From Actinomycetota bacterium (lineage in GTDB: Bacteria; Actinomycetota; Actinomycetes; Nanopelagicales; Nanopelagicaceae): 28,480 nt of DNA. The DNA lies in contig WLOR01000002.1 of NCBI GenBank assembly GCA_009699165.1, positions 1 to 28,480 of the forward strand, written 5' to 3'. Of the stretch, positions 1 through 8,223 are shown piece by piece. Every line of letters starts with the position of its first letter. The stretch's first letter is position 1. The translations under genes and the position numbers were made by a program. The notes beneath the pieces are model-generated. The model did no database searches. It was given only the letters and a program-made list of their open reading frames with translations, and was not told the origin of the DNA.

Positions 1-75
1 AAGCCAGAATGACAACAAAGCAATTGGGAATGTGGAAAGTATGAACAATCTGTCGTGAAACATCTTCTTTATCAT
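1..75 (-). CDS. Partial membrane or exported protein (N-terminal 25 codons)
   Basis: Only the first 25 codons are in the window and the gene runs off the left edge. The reading begins MIKKMFHDRLFILSTFPIAL and stays hydrophobic: a short positively charged start followed by an uncharged stretch, as in a signal peptide or first membrane segment. The start is well supported, because a very strong Shine-Dalgarno (AGGAGGAGG on the minus strand, 84-92) lies 8 bases before the ATG. It reads in the same direction as the YbaK-like gene 57 bases upstream, so it is probably the last visible gene of the sulfate operon. Function cannot be assigned from so little sequence. Confidence 0.6.
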   Translation of the reverse strand, partial: MIKKMFHDRLFILSTFPIALLSFWL

Positions 76-132
76 GAATCAATCCTCCTCCTATGAATGG
101 AGAAGCCCACAATCATTCCAAAGATATAAGTG

Positions 133-621
133 CTAGTCCCCAATGACCATTGGCTTTGCACCAGTGCACTCAATTAACTCTGCATAACTCGTTGGATACA
201 CCGCATAGGGATGTCCAGCAGCTGCCCAAACAACGTCGTAATCGTTGAGCGCTTCGTCAATAAGGATTATTTCTGGCTTTGAAATCCACCCCAGTGGGCT
301 CACGCCCCCAATGGAATAACCAGATTTATCTTTAACATAATCAGCATCTACGCGCCCTAAATCCTCAACCCCAAGTGTGCGCGCTACTAGTTTTGTATCA
401 ACCCGGTGGCGCCCTGAAGTAATAATCAACAGTGGGGAAGCATTTGGAAGCTTAAAGATAAGCGAAGAAGCTATCTGCCCAACTTCAATGTTAAGGCTGG
501 CTGCGGCTTCAAGGGCAGTTCTTGCGCTCTCGGCTAGGACGAAAATATCACCCTTAACGCCAAGGTTGTCCCTGGCTGCAAGAAATCTTTTGACCGCTGC
601 CTTCTCAATTACATTTTCCAT
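133..621 (-). CDS. YbaK/EbsC-family aminoacyl-tRNA deacylase-like protein
   Basis: This 162-residue protein resembles the YbaK/ProX-type single-domain trans-editing proteins, which hydrolyse mischarged aminoacyl-tRNA (for example Cys-tRNAPro or Ala-tRNAPro) in the cytoplasm. The family resemblance lies in the overall fold pattern: a central SLIFKLPNASPLLIITSGRHRVD segment and a later SIGGVSPLGW glycine loop typical of the substrate pocket. Length is normal for a free-standing family member. A GGAG Shine-Dalgarno sits 8 bases before the ATG. It follows the sulfotransferase gene after a 24-base gap and is probably co-transcribed, although no functional link to sulfate metabolism is evident. Substrate specificity cannot be read from the sequence. 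Confidence 0.8.
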   Translation of the reverse strand: MENVIEKAAVKRFLAARDNLGVKGDIFVLAESARTALEAAASLNIEVGQIASSLIFKLPNASPLLIITSGRHRVDTKLVARTLGVEDLGRVDADYVKDKSGYSIGGVSPLGWISKPEIILIDEALNDYDVVWAAAGHPYAVYPTSYAELIECTGAKPMVIGD

Positions 622-645
622 TTCTCTGACTCCAGAATCTCTCGA

Positions 646-1614
646 TTAGTGTTTGTCATTTACATAGAAGTCAATGTTGTCTTGGTTGAGTCTCATGACC
701 ATCGCTTCAAATGCAACAGAAAATGTAGGGTCTGTAATCTCGTTTCGCCAACGATCTAGCTGTGCAGAGGCGGGCTTCATATGGTCTTGAAAAAAAGTAG
801 CCATGAGAGGCGAGTCATTTACGCCGAGAAAAGCTAACAGCGAGTTATAGGTTTCCTCCGAGTTGTGCACCACTAGCTCCTCTATGGAGATAGTTAACTG
901 CTGAGATTTAGGAATTCTCGCAAGAGATGCATGCCCAGAACGAATCCTTTTTTCATACCACTCTAAACCTTCTAGGGGAGTAGTTGGTCCCCAGTCTTTT
1001 GTAAGTAAAGAGGCGATTGTGTCTCTGGGATCTCGGACCATGTTTATAAAAAGTGCATCAGGATAGAGTCGAATCAACCTATGTGCATTTGGGATATTCA
1101 TTGGAGTCGAATCTATCCAGAACTCTTCTGCCTGATTATTACTTTGATTAGCGATTAAACCGTCAAGCAAGTCCCTGGCTGCCTGTTGCCTCTTTTTATG
1201 CGGCGAGCTTTTGAAAGCTGCGAAAAGATCCTTATATGTGTCGATAGAGATGCCAGAACACAATCCACGTCCGTGTGGAGGGGGAGCATCTATATCCCAC
1301 CACATGGATTGAATTTTCTCCTCTAATGCTTTTAGGTTTTTTTCGTACTTTTCTTGCTCTCGCACCCTTCTCTCATTTCGAGTGCGCACACTATAAAAAG
1401 GGATGGCTGGCAAATCTTTTTCAGGGGCAAATTGTGATCCGAAAATCAGATCTAAAAGTCCTCCAGCATTGGTTGTAAATTTCAACTCTATCGGAAGACT
1501 GGACCTCATTGCAGGATGAGCGTTGAGTAAGTCAGCAATAATCGTGGTTCCACTACGGCCTGTTCCACCAGCAAAAATATATTTAGTCTTAGTAGGACTC
1601 TTGGAGTTCATCAT
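646..1614 (-). CDS. Sulfotransferase family protein (PAPS-dependent)
   Basis: This 322-residue protein carries both hallmarks of sulfotransferases that move a sulfuryl group from PAPS to a hydroxyl or amino acceptor. The 5'-phosphosulfate loop is GGTGRSGTT at residues 16-24. The 3'-phosphate-binding segment is RDPRDT at 194-199, followed by a helix. No signal peptide or membrane segment is visible, so it should act in the cytoplasm. It lies 9 bases after the TauE/SafE gene and downstream of the genes that make PAPS, which strongly suggests it consumes the operon's product. There are two tandem ATG codons at the start (1612-1614 and 1609-1611) and no clear Shine-Dalgarno. The acceptor (polysaccharide, lipid or small molecule) is unknown. 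Confidence 0.85.
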   Translation of the reverse strand: MMNSKSPTKTKYIFAGGTGRSGTTIIADLLNAHPAMRSSLPIELKFTTNAGGLLDLIFGSQFAPEKDLPAIPFYSVRTRNERRVREQEKYEKNLKALEEKIQSMWWDIDAPPPHGRGLCSGISIDTYKDLFAAFKSSPHKKRQQAARDLLDGLIANQSNNQAEEFWIDSTPMNIPNAHRLIRLYPDALFINMVRDPRDTIASLLTKDWGPTTPLEGLEWYEKRIRSGHASLARIPKSQQLTISIEELVVHNSEETYNSLLAFLGVNDSPLMATFFQDHMKPASAQLDRWRNEITDPTFSVAFEAMVMRLNQDNIDFYVNDKH

Positions 1615-1623
1615 CTATGGAGT

Positions 1624-2379
1624 TTAACTAGTTAATACTCGAACGCCATTAAAAATAATAATTGCAATAGATACACAGATTGCAAGTGGCTTCTTAGGTA
1701 GCTTGCCAACCAAGCGAGCAGCCAGGGGAGCCATGAGAGTTCCACCCAAGGCAAGGCCTCCAACTACGCTCCAGTCCACATCAATTCGAGATAAGTTAGC
1801 AAGAAAGCCGACGCTTGCTGCCAGGGCGACAATAAACTCTGCAGCGCTCACGGTTCCAATGACTTTGCGTGGTTCAGTTCTAGTTGTTGCCAATAAAGTT
1901 GGTGTCACTATGGGACCCCAACCACCTCCACCAGAGGCATCGACAAATCCTCCTGTAAAGCCCAGGTACGTTAAAAAATTTGGATTCTTGATCTCAATTA
2001 AATTGGAGTTCTCAGAGCTTTGAAAGATATTGCGATACAGTAAAAGAAAGCCCAAAAAAAGAAGCAATGTAGAGATAAAAACACGCCCATTAGATGCATC
2101 TATGAATGAAAGAAACGTGGCTCCACATAAAGCTCCAATTCCACCCGGAACTGCTAAACGCTTGAGAATTTTCTTATCCACATTCTCGGCATGCCAATGT
2201 GAAGCACCTGAAGCTAAGGTTGTGCCAATCTCAGCGATATGGACTGCGACTGAGGCTACTGAGGCGCTTGCGCCAAGAGTTAGAAGTAAGGTTGAACTTG
2301 ATAGTCCAAATCCCATTCCAAGTGAACCATCGACTAACTGAGCAATCGAGCCAGCGAGTGCAAAAAAGAACCAGTTCAT
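1624..2379 (-). CDS. TauE/SafE-family anion permease
   Basis: This 251-residue, very hydrophobic protein has about seven to eight predicted membrane segments. It shows TauE/SafE (DUF81) features: an N-terminal QLVDGSLGMGFGLSSS motif and a second internal repeat with GGFVDASGGGGWGPIVTPTL. Members move small sulfur or organic anions such as sulfite, sulfoacetate or taurine-derived compounds across the cytoplasmic membrane, with direction often unknown. Its ATG overlaps the cysNC stop in a 4-base ATGA arrangement, implying translational coupling. Context suggests a role in handling a sulfur oxyanion made or used by this operon. The actual substrate is inference only. Confidence 0.85.
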   Translation of the reverse strand: MNWFFFALAGSIAQLVDGSLGMGFGLSSSTLLLTLGASASVASVAVHIAEIGTTLASGASHWHAENVDKKILKRLAVPGGIGALCGATFLSFIDASNGRVFISTLLLFLGFLLLYRNIFQSSENSNLIEIKNPNFLTYLGFTGGFVDASGGGGWGPIVTPTLLATTRTEPRKVIGTVSAAEFIVALAASVGFLANLSRIDVDWSVVGGLALGGTLMAPLAARLVGKLPKKPLAICVSIAIIIFNGVRVLTS

Positions 2380-4199
2380 AGAATCAACTTAATGAGGATG
2401 TTTACATTCTCGGAAACCGAAAGCGTGCCATCTAAAATTGCATCAGGATTGGCTGGCACCTCATACTCTTGCCCTAAGCCAGTTAAGTTTGGAATCTCTC
2501 CAGAGGCGGCTTTCTTGTATAGACCCTTTGGATCTCTAGCTTGGCAAATCTCGATGGGAGTATCTACCCATACTTCGGTAAATTCATTTTCATCAAAAAT
2601 TGAACGGGCTTGATCTCTGTCATCTCTAAATGGACTGACGAGCGCGACAATGACATAAAGACCAGCATCAACCATTAGTTTTGCAATCTCTGAAACACGT
2701 CGTACGTTTTCAGCGCGCTCCTGCGCAGTGAAGCCAAGATCTTTATTGATTCCCAATCGCAAGTTATCGCCATCTAGAACATAAGAGTGGATACCAAGGT
2801 TAAAAAGCTTCTTTTCAAGCTCATTTGCGATTGTAGATTTTCCGGAACCAGATAACCCGGTAAGCCATAAGATACCCGCGCTTTGATGTTTCATTGCAGC
2901 ACGATCAAGTTTTCCTATTTCATAAGCCTGATGCGAAACATTGCTTCCTCGTCGCAAGACATGGTCAACCATTCCTGCGCCGGCGGTGCGATTAGTTGCC
3001 CTATCGACTAGTACAAAGTTTCCATAATCTCTAGATTCTTTATATGGCAGCAAAGCTAATGGATTATCAGTTGCGATTTCTACCGAACCAATCTCATTCA
3101 TTGCCAAAGTTGTTGCCGAATTATGCTCTCCAGTATTGATCTCTAACTGGTGCCTGATTTTAGTTACTATAACTGGGGTTGACGTAGAGCCTGCCATGAG
3201 GATGTATGAACGACTGTGAATAAGTGGATTTTCATCTAGCCATACAAGATTAGCTAAAAAGCGATCACTTGAGACGATCTCTTCTTCAGATTTAACTATA
3301 AGGTCACCGCGAGTGGCATCGACCTCGGGTTCAAGAACCAATGTGATGGCATCTGTATTTGATGCACTCTCAAGGTCACCATCAAAGCTCACAATTCTTG
3401 AAATTGTGGCTGCGACTGAGCCAGGGAAAGTCTTGACCAAATCGCCGACTTTAAAATCTCCATCGTGGACGGTTCCAGAGACGCCTCGAAAGTTTTCAGC
3501 CCTAGAAATACTTTGAATTTGCAATCGCGCACCGCTATCTACAACTGGTGCTGGAACCCACTCTTGAATTGCTTGAATAAGAGTTGGCCCTGAATACCAA
3601 GCCATGGATGTGCTTTCATCGACTACATTATCGCCGGCCAATGCGCTCATTGGAATCATTGTGACGTCTTCTATTTCTAGACGATTAAGTACCTGCGAAA
3701 TCTCCTGTGCAATATCTTGGAAAACTTTCTGCGAGTAATCCATTGCGTCTAATTTATTGATGGCAATAATGACGTGACTTACTCCCATTAACGCACAGAT
3801 TGTTAAGTGTCTGAGCGTTTGTGTTCGCACGCCTTTAGTAGCATCGACTAAAACCAGCGCTATGTCGGCACGCGAAGCCGCAACTGCCATATTGCGGGTG
3901 TACTGCTCGTGACCTGGCGCATCAGAGATAATCAGGCGTTTACCGTTGAGTAAGTTCATTGATCTATAGGCAACATCAATCGTTATGCCTTGCTCACGCT
4001 CGGCCTCTAAGCCATCGGTCAATAGTGAAAAGTCAATCTCACCAGTTGCGATTGTGGATCCGCTCCGACGAATTTTCCTTGTTGCATCTACAGTGTCATG
4101 AGGAACGCTATCTGTCTGGACGAGCAATCTTCCGATAAGAGTGCTCTTTCCGTCATCGACACTTCCACATGTTAAAAGTCGGATTATAGATTCTGACAT
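2376..4199 (-). CDS. cysNC: Bifunctional sulfate adenylyltransferase large subunit / APS kinase (CysN-CysC fusion)
   Basis: This 607-residue fusion performs two steps of sulfate activation. The N-terminal CysN GTPase drives ATP sulfurylase (with CysD) to make APS, and the C-terminal CysC domain phosphorylates APS to PAPS. The GTPase motifs are GSVDDGKS (12-19), DAPGH (93-97) and NKLD (148-151). Elongation-factor-like beta barrels follow to about residue 425. The kinase P-loop is GLSGSGKST (448-456), with DGDN at 476-479 and the conserved RDPKGLYKKA segment further on. Both halves look intact and full length. The start overlaps the cysD stop by one base (TAATG), with a GAAGGT Shine-Dalgarno inside cysD. 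The fusion order matches mycobacterial CysNC and rhizobial NodQ. Confidence 0.95.
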   Translation of the reverse strand: MSESIIRLLTCGSVDDGKSTLIGRLLVQTDSVPHDTVDATRKIRRSGSTIATGEIDFSLLTDGLEAEREQGITIDVAYRSMNLLNGKRLIISDAPGHEQYTRNMAVAASRADIALVLVDATKGVRTQTLRHLTICALMGVSHVIIAINKLDAMDYSQKVFQDIAQEISQVLNRLEIEDVTMIPMSALAGDNVVDESTSMAWYSGPTLIQAIQEWVPAPVVDSGARLQIQSISRAENFRGVSGTVHDGDFKVGDLVKTFPGSVAATISRIVSFDGDLESASNTDAITLVLEPEVDATRGDLIVKSEEEIVSSDRFLANLVWLDENPLIHSRSYILMAGSTSTPVIVTKIRHQLEINTGEHNSATTLAMNEIGSVEIATDNPLALLPYKESRDYGNFVLVDRATNRTAGAGMVDHVLRRGSNVSHQAYEIGKLDRAAMKHQSAGILWLTGLSGSGKSTIANELEKKLFNLGIHSYVLDGDNLRLGINKDLGFTAQERAENVRRVSEIAKLMVDAGLYVIVALVSPFRDDRDQARSIFDENEFTEVWVDTPIEICQARDPKGLYKKAASGEIPNLTGLGQEYEVPANPDAILDGTLSVSENVNILIKLIL

Positions 4200-5104
4200 T
4201 AGAAGTAACCTTCAGACTTCTTTTTCTCCATCGAGTCTTCATTCTCTCCATCTATTAAGCGAGTTGCGCGCTCACTCAACTTAACGTGCAAGACCTCTTC
4301 AACAACCTCTGCAATGGTCTTAGCATTCGACTCAACAGCTGCCGTGAGGGGATAGCAGCCGAGTGTGCGAAAACGAACAGTTTTCAACTCAGGGGTTTCA
4401 TTATTTAATAAAGGGAATCGTTCGTCATCAACCATAATTAATTGAGACCCTCGGGTCACAACTGGTCGAGGCTTTGCAAAGTACAGTGGATTCACTTCGA
4501 TATTTTCTTGGTAGATATAGTTCCAAATATCGGCCTCAGTCCAGTCCGAAAGTGGGAAAACGCGCATTGACTGCCCAGCATTTAATCTCGTGTTGTACGT
4601 TCTCCATAATTCAGGGCGTTGATTTCTGGGATCCCAAGTATGACCAGTCTCTCTTACGCTAAAGACTCGCTCCTTTGCCCGGCTTTTCTCTTCATCGCGC
4701 CTTGATCCACCTATCGCAGCATCGAATGCATGGGCATCTAATGCTTCTCGCAGCGCCATAGTTTTCATAATTCGGGTGTACTCAGAGATTCCGGATGTGA
4801 AAGGGTTTACGCCGGCATCGATGCCATCTTGGTTTGAATGGACTATTAATTCGAGATTATTTTCTTTAACAACCGAATCTCTAAAGCTCAACATCTCTTT
4901 GAACTTCCACGTAGTATCAACGTGCAAAAGTGGGAATGGAATCGGTCCAGGGAAAAAGGCCTTCTTCGCAAGGTGCAGAAGAACGGATGAGTCTTTTCCA
5001 ATGGAGTACATCATCACAGGCTTTCGAAACACTGCCGCACTTTCACGAAAAATCTCTATAGAGTCACTTTCTAGAGATTTAAGGATTGACGTGGCACTTT
5101 GCAT
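4199..5104 (-). CDS. cysD: Sulfate adenylyltransferase small subunit
   Basis: This 301-residue protein is the catalytic subunit of heterodimeric ATP sulfurylase, joining sulfate to ATP to form APS with its GTPase partner CysN, encoded immediately downstream. The PP-loop nucleotide motif is present as SIGKDSS (34-40), followed by the family's [11 protein letters not shown] segment. The [15 protein letters not shown] region and the DWTEADIW motif also match CysD closely, and length is normal. The gene begins 23 bases after the SulP gene. No convincing Shine-Dalgarno precedes the ATG, so translation may rely on coupling or a weak site. It is part of the sulfate-activation operon. Confidence 0.96.
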   Translation of the reverse strand: MQSATSILKSLESDSIEIFRESAAVFRKPVMMYSIGKDSSVLLHLAKKAFFPGPIPFPLLHVDTTWKFKEMLSFRDSVVKENNLELIVHSNQDGIDAGVNPFTSGISEYTRIMKTMALREALDAHAFDAAIGGSRRDEEKSRAKERVFSVRETGHTWDPRNQRPELWRTYNTRLNAGQSMRVFPLSDWTEADIWNYIYQENIEVNPLYFAKPRPVVTRGSQLIMVDDERFPLLNNETPELKTVRFRTLGCYPLTAAVESNAKTIAEVVEEVLHVKLSERATRLIDGENEDSMEKKKSEGYF

Positions 5105-5127
5105 TGGCTTATTTAACTATAAATTTT

Positions 5128-6375
5128 TCATTTACCCTTACTAAACCACCCTAATATGGCGTGAAGTGCAATTCCTATGACAATTCCCACGATTAAGTCG
5201 ATGGCCACGGTCGCGATAGCAGTAACAATCAGTGCTGCAGCCTCAGCCTTTGTCGTTCTCAAAGACTCCATAATCGATACTGGGTTTAAAATCCGATAAC
5301 TCGTACCCAGCAAAAGACCAGCGATTACTGCAGTTGGAATCGTACTGACAACAGGAGCTGCAATAAGGGCGATACCTAAGAGAATGACTGCATGAAAAAT
5401 AGATGCACATCGACTCTTGGCATGCGATCTGACATTGACGCTTGTTCGAGCAATAGCACCGGTTGCTGGCATTCCACCAAATAGGGAGGCAGCAATCGTC
5501 GCTAAACCTTGCCCAAATAATTCACGGTTAGGTTCAAAATGTTTCGCTTGATGCGCCATGCCATCTGCAACACGGGCAGATAAGAGAGATTCAACGGCTG
5601 CTAAGAGCGCTATCCATAATGCAGGCACTAATAGCGAACCTAAATTTTCCATGATTGGTTGGTGGTATGTCCCAAGTGAACGAGGAATATTTCCGATTGT
5701 AGCAACGTCAATTGAAAGAATCTGTACAAGGATTGTTACTGCCACAAGTGCGACGAAACTTGCAGGAATATGCAGCTTCAACTTTAGGCGATGGGCCACA
5801 TGAGGCCATGAAAACTTAATAACTAAAGTGGTCGCCACGACAAGCAGTGATGAAAAGTTGACCCCATTATCGAAGGCTTTTCTTATCGTGTTCAAAGCGA
5901 CGATGTAACTTTTTTCACCCTCACCCTTTGCAATTCCAAGTGCTAGTGGGATTTGTTGCAAAGAAATAATGACTGCAATGCCGACGGTGAAGCCTTCAAC
6001 GACAGTCCAGGGCACTCGATTAATGACTGCTCCTAATTTAAATATCGCCATGACTATCACCATGGCTCCTGCAATGAGACCAAGTGCTGGAATTGCAGAT
6101 ACCCCATATTTATTAATAACTGGAATCAAGATAACCGTCATTGCCCCCGTTGGCCCACTTACTTGATAACGGGAACCGCCAAAGAAAGCTGCAAGAACGC
6201 CCGCGATAATCGCCGTTGTTAAGCCAGCGGCAGCAGACATTCCAGAAGTAATCCCAAAACCAATTGCAAGAGGTAAGGCGACAATTGCAACAGTTAAGCC
6301 AGCGATGAGATCTGCGAAAAGATCTTTTCGGTTATAAGAAAACTCGCTTTTGTGGGGCCAAAAGGAGAAGAACAT
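5128..6375 (-). CDS. SulP-family sulfate permease lacking a STAS domain
   Basis: This 415-residue integral membrane protein has about 10-12 predicted membrane segments. It carries the SulP signature near the N-terminus (DLFADLIAGLTVAIVALPLA), the QVSGPTGAMT loop, and GLLLGTSYRI near the end. SulP proteins import sulfate or other anions such as bicarbonate; being first in a cysDNC operon favours sulfate. The protein stops right after the last membrane helix (HAILGWFSKGK), so the usual cytoplasmic C-terminal STAS domain of roughly 100-150 residues is absent. The stop is followed within 23 bases by cysD. I see no frameshifted STAS remnant, so this looks like a natural short form. The start is close to a possible leaderless promoter. 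Confidence 0.9.
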   Translation of the reverse strand: MFFSFWPHKSEFSYNRKDLFADLIAGLTVAIVALPLAIGFGITSGMSAAAGLTTAIIAGVLAAFFGGSRYQVSGPTGAMTVILIPVINKYGVSAIPALGLIAGAMVIVMAIFKLGAVINRVPWTVVEGFTVGIAVIISLQQIPLALGIAKGEGEKSYIVALNTIRKAFDNGVNFSSLLVVATTLVIKFSWPHVAHRLKLKLHIPASFVALVAVTILVQILSIDVATIGNIPRSLGTYHQPIMENLGSLLVPALWIALLAAVESLLSARVADGMAHQAKHFEPNRELFGQGLATIAASLFGGMPATGAIARTSVNVRSHAKSRCASIFHAVILLGIALIAAPVVSTIPTAVIAGLLLGTSYRILNPVSIMESLRTTKAEAAALIVTAIATVAIDLIVGIVIGIALHAILGWFSKGK

Positions 6376-6427
6376 ATGTGTATGTAAGCAGACTTATCCT
6401 CTCTTGTCAGTTACCGTTATCACTCTT
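6376..6427. promoter_or_regulatory. Divergent promoter region between the sulfate operon and the MFS gene
   Basis: Only 52 bases separate the two divergent starts. On the minus strand a candidate -35 CTGACA (6405-6410) and -10 TACATA (6381-6386) are spaced by 18 bases. They place the transcription start at about the SulP ATG, which implies a leaderless mRNA. No Shine-Dalgarno precedes either gene. The promoter for the MFS gene must overlap this one, but I cannot assign its boxes with confidence. Confidence 0.35.
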
Positions 6428-7624
6428 ATGGCAACTGATGTGCTTGCAACTGCAGTTCGAGCCCGCAATGGCATGTGGGCGATGTTTTTCTTCATGGGTG
6501 TTGTCTCAATGGCTTGGGTTGCACGCATCCCTGAGATAAGAGATTCCAACGGTCTCAATAATGGCCAGCTGGGTTTAATTCTGCTATCTAGCACCATCGG
6601 CGCAGTTATTGGGGCACAGCTGGCCGGCCGGCTCATCCATACCTTTGGTGCAAAACCTGTTATTACCGTAGCAATATTTATCATGCCAATAGGACTTGTT
6701 TTAATGGGTCTTTCAACTTCCCCGCTTACTTTAATTGCAGGTTTATTTGTAATGGGTCTTGGATATTCAAGCATGGATATTTCATGTAATACCCAGGCCG
6801 TTGTCATTGAAAAACTCATTGGAAAACGCGTGATGTCATCTTTTCATGCGCTGTGGTCAACGGGTGCTTTTACTACTACTGTTTTTGGTGGCGCAGTTGC
6901 AAAGCATATTTCTCCACGAGTAAATCTAATCGGAATCGCAGTTACATGTTTCTTTTTATTTATTCCTTCCATGATGGCGCTCTTGCCGCCCCACTTAGAT
7001 GATCACAATGGGGGAGAAGAGGAAACGCAGGCCAAGATTGCGTTTTTCGGTAAAAATGTTTTGCCACTATGGGGAATGGGAATTGGATTATTGGGCGGCT
7101 TGATTGCCGAAGGGGCAGCAAGTGATTGGGGTGCAATTCTCTTGCGCGATGATATGGGTTTCGGTAAAGGGGTCAATGCATCTGCCTTTGCAGTATTTTC
7201 ACTGGCAATGATAACGGCACGCTTTCTTGGAGACAGAGCCCTAGATCACTTTGGTCCCCGAAAGACAGTGCTTCTTGGGGGATATTTAGGTGGCCTGGGT
7301 CTAGGTCTTGGTATTGCAATTGGCGTCCCGCTTTCAAACTCACATCCTTTAGCTGCTCTATTGATTGTGAATGCAGGATTTGCATGTGCAGGTTTGGGAA
7401 TTGGCCCAATGTTTCCTGCCTATATTTTGGCGGCCTCGCAAGTTCCAGGTATTGCATCATCGGTTGCGATTGCGCGCGTTGGAGTAATTGGATTGGCTGG
7501 ATATTTCGTTGGACCATCCGTTACTGGTGCTTTAGCGCAGATTACTTCACTGCCGATTGCTATGACTTACCCGATTTTGATGTTACTTCTTGCGGGCTAT
7601 CAATCCCATATCATTAAAAAATAG
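6428..7624 (+). CDS. MFS transporter, YbjJ-like
   Basis: This is a 398-residue major facilitator superfamily protein with about 12 membrane segments in two halves. Motifs include WVARIPEIRDSNGLNNGQLG after the first helix, GRLIHTFGAKP as the motif-A loop between helices 2 and 3, and FHALWSTGAF in the fifth-helix region. All three resemble the YbjJ/fucose-permease-like branch. I place the start at 6428 (MATDVLATAVRARNG). An in-frame ATG at 6350 would overlap the coding start of the divergent SulP gene and add a cysteine-rich leader unlike the family. There is no Shine-Dalgarno, so it may be leaderless. The substrate is unknown. A terminator follows directly. Confidence 0.85.
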   Translation: MATDVLATAVRARNGMWAMFFFMGVVSMAWVARIPEIRDSNGLNNGQLGLILLSSTIGAVIGAQLAGRLIHTFGAKPVITVAIFIMPIGLVLMGLSTSPLTLIAGLFVMGLGYSSMDISCNTQAVVIEKLIGKRVMSSFHALWSTGAFTTTVFGGAVAKHISPRVNLIGIAVTCFFLFIPSMMALLPPHLDDHNGGEEETQAKIAFFGKNVLPLWGMGIGLLGGLIAEGAASDWGAILLRDDMGFGKGVNASAFAVFSLAMITARFLGDRALDHFGPRKTVLLGGYLGGLGLGLGIAIGVPLSNSHPLAALLIVNAGFACAGLGIGPMFPAYILAASQVPGIASSVAIARVGVIGLAGYFVGPSVTGALAQITSLPIAMTYPILMLLLAGYQSHIIKK

Positions 7625-7634
7625 TGAGAATTAA

Positions 7635-7666
7635 AAATGCCCCGCAGAATAATCTGCGGGGCATTT
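7635..7666. terminator. Bidirectional rho-independent terminator
   Basis: This is a perfect 14-bp inverted repeat, AAATGCCCCGCAGA / TCTGCGGGGCATTT, with a 4-base loop ATAA. It lies between the converging MFS and DoxX genes. Read on the minus strand the stem is followed by a TTTTT-containing run, and on the plus strand by ATTTCATT, so it can end both transcripts. Confidence 0.95.
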
Positions 7667-7677
7667 CATTGTATTAA

Positions 7678-8091
7678 TTAGAAGTTAAAGAAAGCACTTG
7701 TGATGCTTGGACCGAAATCAGCACCTGCGCCAACGAGTGCGAAGATGATGAGTGCAGCACCTGCAAGAGATAGATCCTTGAAGAATCCAATAGTTTCATT
7801 CTGCTTGGCTGTTGCATCGGTCTCTTTCCAGAATGCGTGCATCAAGACTGCTGCTGGAATTAGGAAGAGTGCAATCAGTAGCGCACCGAGATCTGCATAG
7901 ACACCGAATGCAATGTATAGGCCGCCAACTAGAATCATGAGACCTGAAACGATCACGCTGAGCTTGGCTGCAGGGACCTTCTTGTATGTGGCATAGCCAG
8001 TCATTGCCTCAAGCTTGGTGAGGTGGCTAATTCCTGAGTTGATGAAGATCAGTGCAAAAAGCACGCGACCGATAACGAGTACTGCGTTCAT
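7678..8091 (-). CDS. DoxX-family membrane protein
   Basis: This 137-residue protein has four predicted membrane helices and matches the DoxX family. It has the N-terminal GRVLFALIFINSGISHL helix with its conserved serine/histidine region, and later a LMHAFWKETD loop. DoxX-like proteins sit in the cytoplasmic membrane. Some are quinone-linked oxidoreductase subunits or take part in oxidative-stress protection, but most are uncharacterised. An AAAGGAG Shine-Dalgarno close to the ATG fixes the start. Its promoter region contains a MarR-like palindrome, consistent with control by a redox- or phenolic-sensing regulator as seen for DoxX genes elsewhere. The gene appears monocistronic. Confidence 0.88.
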   Translation of the reverse strand: MNAVLVIGRVLFALIFINSGISHLTKLEAMTGYATYKKVPAAKLSVIVSGLMILVGGLYIAFGVYADLGALLIALFLIPAAVLMHAFWKETDATAKQNETIGFFKDLSLAGAALIIFALVGAGADFGPSITSAFFNF

Positions 8092-8131
8092 GGAGCTCCT
8101 TTAATGGTTGTTTGACGTTAGGGAGCTATAG

Positions 8132-8149
8132 TAGTTGAAACTTCAACTA
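8132..8149. promoter_or_regulatory. MarR-type operator palindrome upstream of doxX
   Basis: TAGTTGAA-AC-TTCAACTA is a perfect 8-2-8 inverted repeat 41 bases upstream of the doxX start. It resembles MarR-family operators; the corynebacterial RosR-type consensus has similar TTGA/TCAA half-sites. It overlaps the region where the doxX promoter must lie. No MarR gene is in the window. Confidence 0.6.
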
Positions 8150-8176
8150 TATATCTACCCGACACGCAGAACGGGC

Positions 8177-8206
8177 TTGCTATCTGTCAGTCCAAGGGTC
8201 TATTTT
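8177..8206 (+). promoter_or_regulatory. Candidate promoter of the DUF6504-dnaE2-dinB operon
   Basis: A -35-like TTGCTA (8177-8182) and -10-like TATTTT (8201-8206) are spaced by 18 bases. The -10 abuts the LexA box, so bound repressor would cover the transcription start. The match to consensus is moderate. Confidence 0.4.
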
Positions 8207-8223
8207 TCGAACATCTGTTCGAA
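8206..8223. promoter_or_regulatory. LexA (SOS) box
   Basis: TTCGAAC-ATCT-GTTCGAA is a perfect 7-4-7 palindrome that contains the actinobacterial/mycobacterial SOS box form TCGAAC-N4-GTTCGA. It lies 32 bases before the DUF6504 start. It places the translesion-polymerase operon under LexA repression, to be relieved after DNA damage. Confidence 0.93.

Noticed and set aside
377..649. Plus-strand open frame of 90 codons
   Set aside because: It is the antisense of the YbaK-like gene with no recognisable family and no Shine-Dalgarno.
6350..6427. Longer MFS start at 6350
   Set aside because: It overlaps the start of the divergent SulP gene and adds a cysteine-rich leader not expected in the family; 6428 gives a normal N-terminus.
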